64,000 nt of DNA from Caldilinea sp. CFX5 (lineage in GTDB: Bacteria; Chloroflexota; Anaerolineae; Caldilineales; Caldilineaceae): the NCBI GenBank assembly GCA_021405325.1, contig QWII01000007.1:186001-250000 (forward strand). The letters are read 5' to 3'. Position 1 is the stretch's first letter, and every line of letters starts with the position of its first letter. The position numbers and the translations under genes are program-made. The notes beneath the pieces were generated by a model, which was given only the letters and a program-made list of their open reading frames with translations, was not told where the DNA came from and did no database searches. Shown here one piece after another: positions 60,068-64,000 of this stretch.

Positions 60068-62803
60068 ATGTCTGACCTGTTGTTGACGACCAAAGTCAGC
60101 TTACCCCTCTTGCGCCGTAGCTTTGTCCCCCGAAAAAAGGTGTTCCGGCACTTGCAGGAGGGCCTCCAGGATGGGCATTTGCTCACCCTGGTGTCCGCGC
60201 CGGCGGGGTATGGCAAGACGACCACCATTCGCCTGTGGGTGGCGGAAGTCGGCTACCCCGTGGCATGGGTTGCGCTGGAAAAAGCCGACAACGACCTCAA
60301 ACAATTTCTCACCTACGTGTTGGCCGCCCTGCAACGGGCCGAGGACGATTTTGGTCAGGCCGCGCTGGAAGCGGTCGAGAACAGCACAGAGATCAACCCG
60401 CAACGCATCCTAAGCTCGTTGATTCACGATCTGCTGGACCTCACGCATCCGCTCATCCTGGTCTTGGAAGAGTATCATTTGATCGAAAACCCGCAGATCG
60501 ACCAGTTCATTGAGGCGCTGCTCAACCAGGCGGTGGCGAACCTACACCTGGTCATTGCCACGCGTGAAGATCCCAGTCTGCCCCTCACCCGCCTGCGGGC
60601 CAGGAACCAACTCACGGAAATCCGGGCGGCGGATCTCAGCTTCTCGCTGACCGAAGCTGGCGAGTTTTTCGCTAATGTGATGGGGATCAACCTGCCCCAG
60701 CGGGAGCTAGCCATTCTCAAAGAGCGGACCGAAGGCTGGGCAGCCGGGCTGCAACTGGCGGCCTTGTCGTTGAAGGAGAGCGCCGACCCCACCCGCTTCG
60801 TCGAGGCGTTTCGCGGTACTCATCGCCACATCCTCGATTACCTGATCGAAGAAGTCATTGACAGCCAACCAGAAGAAATCAGAGCGTTCCTACGCCGGAC
60901 CGCCATCCTGGAGCAACTCTCGCCCGCCCTCTGCGCTGCGGTGACCGGTGAGCAAAAGAGCGCACACTACCTCCATTACCTCGAAACTAACAATCTCTTC
61001 CTCGTCGCCCTTGATGAGGAGCGCACCTGGTATCGCTACCATGCGTTGTTCGGTGAACTGCTCCGTAACCAGCTCTTGCAAGCCGAACCAGACCAAGCGG
61101 CCACGTTGCACGAACGCGCCGCCGAATGGTATCAACAACATGGCTTTATCCAGCCCGCGGTTGAACACGCCTTCCACTCGGCGAACGGCGACGCGTTGGC
61201 CAACTTGCTCGAGCAAAATGCCCTGCCCATGCTCTATCAGGGGGAAGTCGCGACGGTGGTGGGTTGGTTCGACCGCTTGCCGGCAACGCTGCTACACACC
61301 TCCCCCCAGCTTTGCATTGATAAGGCGTGGGCGCTGGCGTTGCTGCAACGGCAGACGCGCATGGCAGAGGTCGAACAGGCGTTACAGGCCGCCGACCACG
61401 CCCTAGACCGGATCGCTGCGGATGAAGCGCTGCGCAATCTAGTGGCCGGTCACACAGCAAGCATCCAGGCATATCTCTTGCAGACACCGGCGTTGGCTGG
61501 TGAAACGCCCCAAACACGGATCGCGACTTCCCAGCGCGCCCAGCAGCTCTTGCCGGAGAGCGAAAGGGCCATCCGCAGCGTCAACGCCTTGAACATCGGT
61601 CATGGCTATTCAGCGCTGGCCGATTTGCCGGCGGCAGAGCGGGCGTTTCAACAGGCATTCGAGGACGGGATCGCTAGTGGGAATTTCTACGCCGCCATCT
61701 ACGGCCCGATCAACTTGATCGCGCTCGCCCTCGTCAAAGGAGAGTTGCCGGATGCCTTGGCGTCGTGCGCGACCAATATCGACCGTTTCAACCGCCTGTT
61801 GGCCGGTCAGCGCTTCCCACCCATCGGCGCCCTCCACGTCCTCAAAGGCAGCATCCTCCTGGAACAAAATCGCCTGGCGGAAGCGGAAGCGGAACTGATG
61901 CAGGGGTTGAGTCTCATCCGCTGGACCGGCGAGTATGAAGCCTATGTCGAAGGCCATGCTGCCCTAGCGCGCTTACGGTGCAGCCAGGGTGACGCCACAG
62001 GAATGGCGGAAAATCTGCGCACCCTCGAAGAGACCCGACCAGAGGTTGCCCTCTATGCCCAGGCGTTACGCCATCGGTTGACGGCGCACCGTTGGGCAGG
62101 TGACAAGATCAGCCTGGAGGAGGCGCGTCGCTGGTTGACACAGCCGGCCATTCGCTTCGATCACCTACCCGATATTACCGCTATTGATCCGCTGCACAGA
62201 ATCTATTTCCAGACCTATCTGTGTGCAACTCACACGCTGGTCAGGGTGGCGGCGCGCAATGCTCCGGTTGAACCATTGCGGGATGTTCATACCTACCTTG
62301 CCCGTCAGGAAAAGTTTGCCGAAGCTCATGGGTTGGTCGGCTGGCTGGTTGAGCTTTGGCTGGTGCGGGCCTTGCTCTATCAGGCGGAAGGCAACGGGGC
62401 AGAGGCGCGCCGTCTACTGCGGTTGGCCTTGCGCGCGGCGGCTCCGCGGGGCTATTGCCGCCTTTTTCTGGATGAAGGCGACCTCCTGCGCCCGCTCTTA
62501 GAGTCCAGCGAGCTGCGCCTGCACGACAGCGATCTCACCGCCTTTGTCCAGCGTCTGCTGGCGGTCATGCCCACCGTGCCGGCCAAGCACGCAAGCACCC
62601 CGGTGGACGAAGAGCGCTTGAGCGACCGGGAACTAGAGGTCTTGCGCCTCTTGGCCGCCGGACAGAGTTACAAAGAGATCGGCCAGCAACTTTTCCTCAG
62701 CCTCAACACCGTCCAGTTTCATGTCAAGAATATCTACGGCAAACTGGGCATTAACAAACGGGTGCAGGCCATCGAGCAAGCCCGCGCCCGCCATTTGATC
62801 TGA
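60068..62803 (+). CDS. LuxR family MalT-like ATP-dependent regulator
   Basis: This is a 911-residue protein. ATG 60068 gives MSDLLLTTKVSLPLLRRSFVPR, the family start; upstream in-frame codons lack homology. Order: Walker A in LVSAPAGYGKTTTIRLW, Walker B-like LILVLEEYHLI, a winged-helix part (LEQLSPALCAAVTGEQKS), TPR-like repeats (~390-800) and a C-terminal LuxR HTH (LSDRELEVLRLLAAGQSYKEIGQQLFLSLNTVQFHVKNIYGKL). An ATP- and ligand-dependent activator. The inducer is unknown. It is followed by the second direct repeat, which supplies a terminator. Confidence 0.92.
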   Translation: MSDLLLTTKVSLPLLRRSFVPRKKVFRHLQEGLQDGHLLTLVSAPAGYGKTTTIRLWVAEVGYPVAWVALEKADNDLKQFLTYVLAALQRAEDDFGQAALEAVENSTEINPQRILSSLIHDLLDLTHPLILVLEEYHLIENPQIDQFIEALLNQAVANLHLVIATREDPSLPLTRLRARNQLTEIRAADLSFSLTEAGEFFANVMGINLPQRELAILKERTEGWAAGLQLAALSLKESADPTRFVEAFRGTHRHILDYLIEEVIDSQPEEIRAFLRRTAILEQLSPALCAAVTGEQKSAHYLHYLETNNLFLVALDEERTWYRYHALFGELLRNQLLQAEPDQAATLHERAAEWYQQHGFIQPAVEHAFHSANGDALANLLEQNALPMLYQGEVATVVGWFDRLPATLLHTSPQLCIDKAWALALLQRQTRMAEVEQALQAADHALDRIAADEALRNLVAGHTASIQAYLLQTPALAGETPQTRIATSQRAQQLLPESERAIRSVNALNIGHGYSALADLPAAERAFQQAFEDGIASGNFYAAIYGPINLIALALVKGELPDALASCATNIDRFNRLLAGQRFPPIGALHVLKGSILLEQNRLAEAEAELMQGLSLIRWTGEYEAYVEGHAALARLRCSQGDATGMAENLRTLEETRPEVALYAQALRHRLTAHRWAGDKISLEEARRWLTQPAIRFDHLPDITAIDPLHRIYFQTYLCATHTLVRVAARNAPVEPLRDVHTYLARQEKFAEAHGLVGWLVELWLVRALLYQAEGNGAEARRLLRLALRAAAPRGYCRLFLDEGDLLRPLLESSELRLHDSDLTAFVQRLLAVMPTVPAKHASTPVDEERLSDRELEVLRLLAAGQSYKEIGQQLFLSLNTVQFHVKNIYGKLGINKRVQAIEQARARHLI

Positions 62804-62834
62804 ACGCGCCGACCCACATATTCGCCGTCCATAA

Positions 62835-62933
62835 AACCACATATTTATCTGCTGCAGAACCACATGACCATGCGGTTCTTTTTTTTGCCCGTGGTCATAA
62901 AATAGCAGTGTAATCGCCTTGCTGAATGAGAAG
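62835..62933 (+). repeat. 98-bp direct repeat, copy 2
   Basis: Same orientation as 49366-49463. It starts ACCACATATTTATCT, ends ATGAGAAG, and contains a terminator hairpin. Confidence 0.85.
62856..62886 (+). terminator. Terminator of MalT-like gene
   Basis: AGAACCACATG pairs with CATGCGGTTCT (one mismatch) and is followed by eight Ts, ~55 bp past the regulator stop. It is inside direct repeat copy 2. Confidence 0.8.
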
Positions 62934-63023
62934 AAGGTTGGGCAGTCCCTGCGGCTTACCCACCTTTCAAGCAATGCAAGTATGAACCCAATGGACACTA
63001 TTGGCAAGAAGGAGGAAAACACC

Positions 63024-63740
63024 ATGAAGACCAGCTTTCTTTGGATCGGCCTCGTACTCGTAGGCGCGCTGTTGTTTGTCAGTTGCAATTCTGCGTTGCG
63101 CGTGGACACATTGCACACCGAATCCCAAACGGTCGAACTGGGAGATGACGCGTCGGTGCGCGTCGAGATCAACATGGGGGCTGGCGACCTGGCGTTGGCG
63201 GGCGGCGCACAGAAGCTGCTGGAAGCCGACTTCACCTACAACGTCGCCAAGCTCAAGCCCGCGGTGAAGTATAGCGATGGCAAGCTCGTGGTTTGGCAAC
63301 CGGAGGCCGAAGGTCTGCCCAACCTGCGCAACATTACCAACTTCCGTAACGAGTGGGACCTGCACCTTCAGGATCAGACACCCATGGATCTGCGGGTGGA
63401 AATGGGGGCCGGGAACAGCAATCTGCATCTGGGCGGTCTGCCGTTGACCGGGCTTGACGTCACCTTGGGGGCCGGCACCAGCACCCTCGACCTGAGCGGC
63501 GACTGGGGGCATGACCTGAACGTTGCCATTGAGAGTGGCGCAGCGAATGTCAACCTGCGGCTGCCCAAGGACATTGGCGTCCGCGTTGAGGTGGATGCCG
63601 GCCCCACCATTGTTGACGCCCCTGGCCTAACGCAGGATGGGAATGTCTACACCAACGCCGCCTATGGCGTGTCCGCCGTGACGTTGCAGGTCAAGATGCA
63701 GGCCGGTATCGGCTGGATCAACCTGGCAGTCGCTGAGTAG
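63024..63740 (+). CDS. DUF4097-like toast-rack lipoprotein
   Basis: This is a 238-residue protein. Start 63024 has GAAGGAGGAAAACACC upstream. The N-terminus is a lipoprotein signal (LVLVGALLFVSCN, lipidated Cys). The rest is repeated short beta-strands of the right-handed, stacked kind: VRVEINMGAGDLALAGG, MDLRVEMGAGNSNLHLGG, LDVTLGAGTSTLDLSG, LNVAIESGAANVNLRLP, as in DUF4097/LiaF-like adhesin domains. Envelope-associated and probably linked to stress sensing; the following gene is co-directional. Confidence 0.82.
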   Translation: MKTSFLWIGLVLVGALLFVSCNSALRVDTLHTESQTVELGDDASVRVEINMGAGDLALAGGAQKLLEADFTYNVAKLKPAVKYSDGKLVVWQPEAEGLPNLRNITNFRNEWDLHLQDQTPMDLRVEMGAGNSNLHLGGLPLTGLDVTLGAGTSTLDLSGDWGHDLNVAIESGAANVNLRLPKDIGVRVEVDAGPTIVDAPGLTQDGNVYTNAAYGVSAVTLQVKMQAGIGWINLAVAE

Positions 63741-63814
63741 TGTCTGCTCGTTTTGCAGAGTTCAATAACAACGGCTTGAGGAATAGGCGCATTTAATCGC
63801 CAAAGGAGCGAACA

Positions 63815-64000
63815 ATGTGGACGCAATACACAGTAGAGCAAGCGTTGGCGCAGCAGGAACGAATGTTGGCTGAAGCAGCCAAGGTACGGCTGCTGAAATT
63901 GTTACCGCAAGCGCAACGCAACCCCTGGCAGAAAGCGGTACGCACACTAAACATCAATCAGCTTTGGGTGGTCCTGGTGCTGTTGACTGTACTCCTGTTT
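63815..64000 (+). CDS. Membrane protein, 3' truncated by window edge
   Basis: An open frame of 62 codons runs from ATG 63815 (ribosome site AAAGGAGCGAACA) to the window end. It reads MWTQYTVEQALAQQERMLAEAAKVRLL, a helical cytoplasmic start, and reaches a hydrophobic helix at LWVVLVLLTVLLF. Too short to identify. It follows the lipoprotein gene by 75 bp. Confidence 0.65.
   Translation, partial: MWTQYTVEQALAQQERMLAEAAKVRLLKLLPQAQRNPWQKAVRTLNINQLWVVLVLLTVLLF

Overview
The window looks like a chromosomal segment of a Chloroflexota bacterium, probably of the Anaerolineae/Caldilineae type. I infer this from the gene content (a haem cluster with a hemC-hemD fusion and hemQ, many large secreted proteins with a short (Y/F)LPxxxR motif, STAND-like and MalT-like regulators, a CHAT-TPR protein, an XisH/XisI pair) and from the many long intergenic hairpins. 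There is no rRNA gene in the window to settle it, and I saw no tRNA, IS element or CRISPR array.

Layout. 1-4.8 kb: end of a propeller-like protein, then sugar isomerase, Gfo/Idh/MocA dehydrogenase and SDR (a likely sugar or polyol catabolic operon), followed by a class IV aminotransferase. 4.8-6.6 kb (minus): orphan xisI/xisH and a TIM-barrel-like protein. 6.9-8.8 kb (minus): a two-component system. 9.2-13.6 kb: a 1460-residue secreted protein with a YWTD propeller and a metzincin-like motif. 13.7-23.8 kb (all minus): the most unusual block, with an ECF-like sigma factor, a putative zinc-less anti-sigma protein, a TPR-CHAT caspase-like protease, an RCC1-clostripain (C11) secreted protein, a lipoprotein and a DNRLRE secreted protein. 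A GTGTTYATAA element recurs upstream of three of these genes. 24-25.3 kb: a GH78 rhamnosidase remnant and thrH.

25.4-31.0 kb is a sulfate-assimilation and sirohaem operon (sulfite reductase, APS/PAPS reductase, CbiX-type chelatase, SUMT, precorrin-2 dehydrogenase). It has a near-consensus promoter and a 59-residue leader peptide ending in a run of Cys codons, which suggests cysteine-responsive attenuation. 31.2-41.3 kb is a near-complete haem operon (hemA, hemCD, hemB, hemQ, hemE, hemH, hemY, hemL). HemQ is present and no hemN/hemF is seen, so the coproporphyrin-dependent route is the natural reading. The upstream sirohaem genes branch from the same uroporphyrinogen III. 41.3-49.2 kb: GNAT, a truncated nuclease-like gene, ilvD, an RRM protein, a di-haem cytochrome and an MFS exporter.

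49.4-62.9 kb is an accessory block bounded by two ~98 bp direct repeats. It contains gene fragments (XRE regulator, alpha/beta hydrolase), a CPBP protease, a large XRE/NB-ARC/TPR regulator divergent from a run of small redox and stress genes (cupin, ABM monooxygenase, F420-type reductase, cytochrome c, DinB-SCP2, membrane proteins), and a MalT-like LuxR regulator. The window closes with a DUF4097-like lipoprotein and the start of a membrane protein.

Across the window about 20 intergenic gaps hold long perfect or near-perfect hairpins. Three share an invariant 11-nt loop with covarying arms, three share a nested CCTGTCAGG palindrome, and related heptamer repeats have entered the coding sequences of the histidine kinase and hemB.
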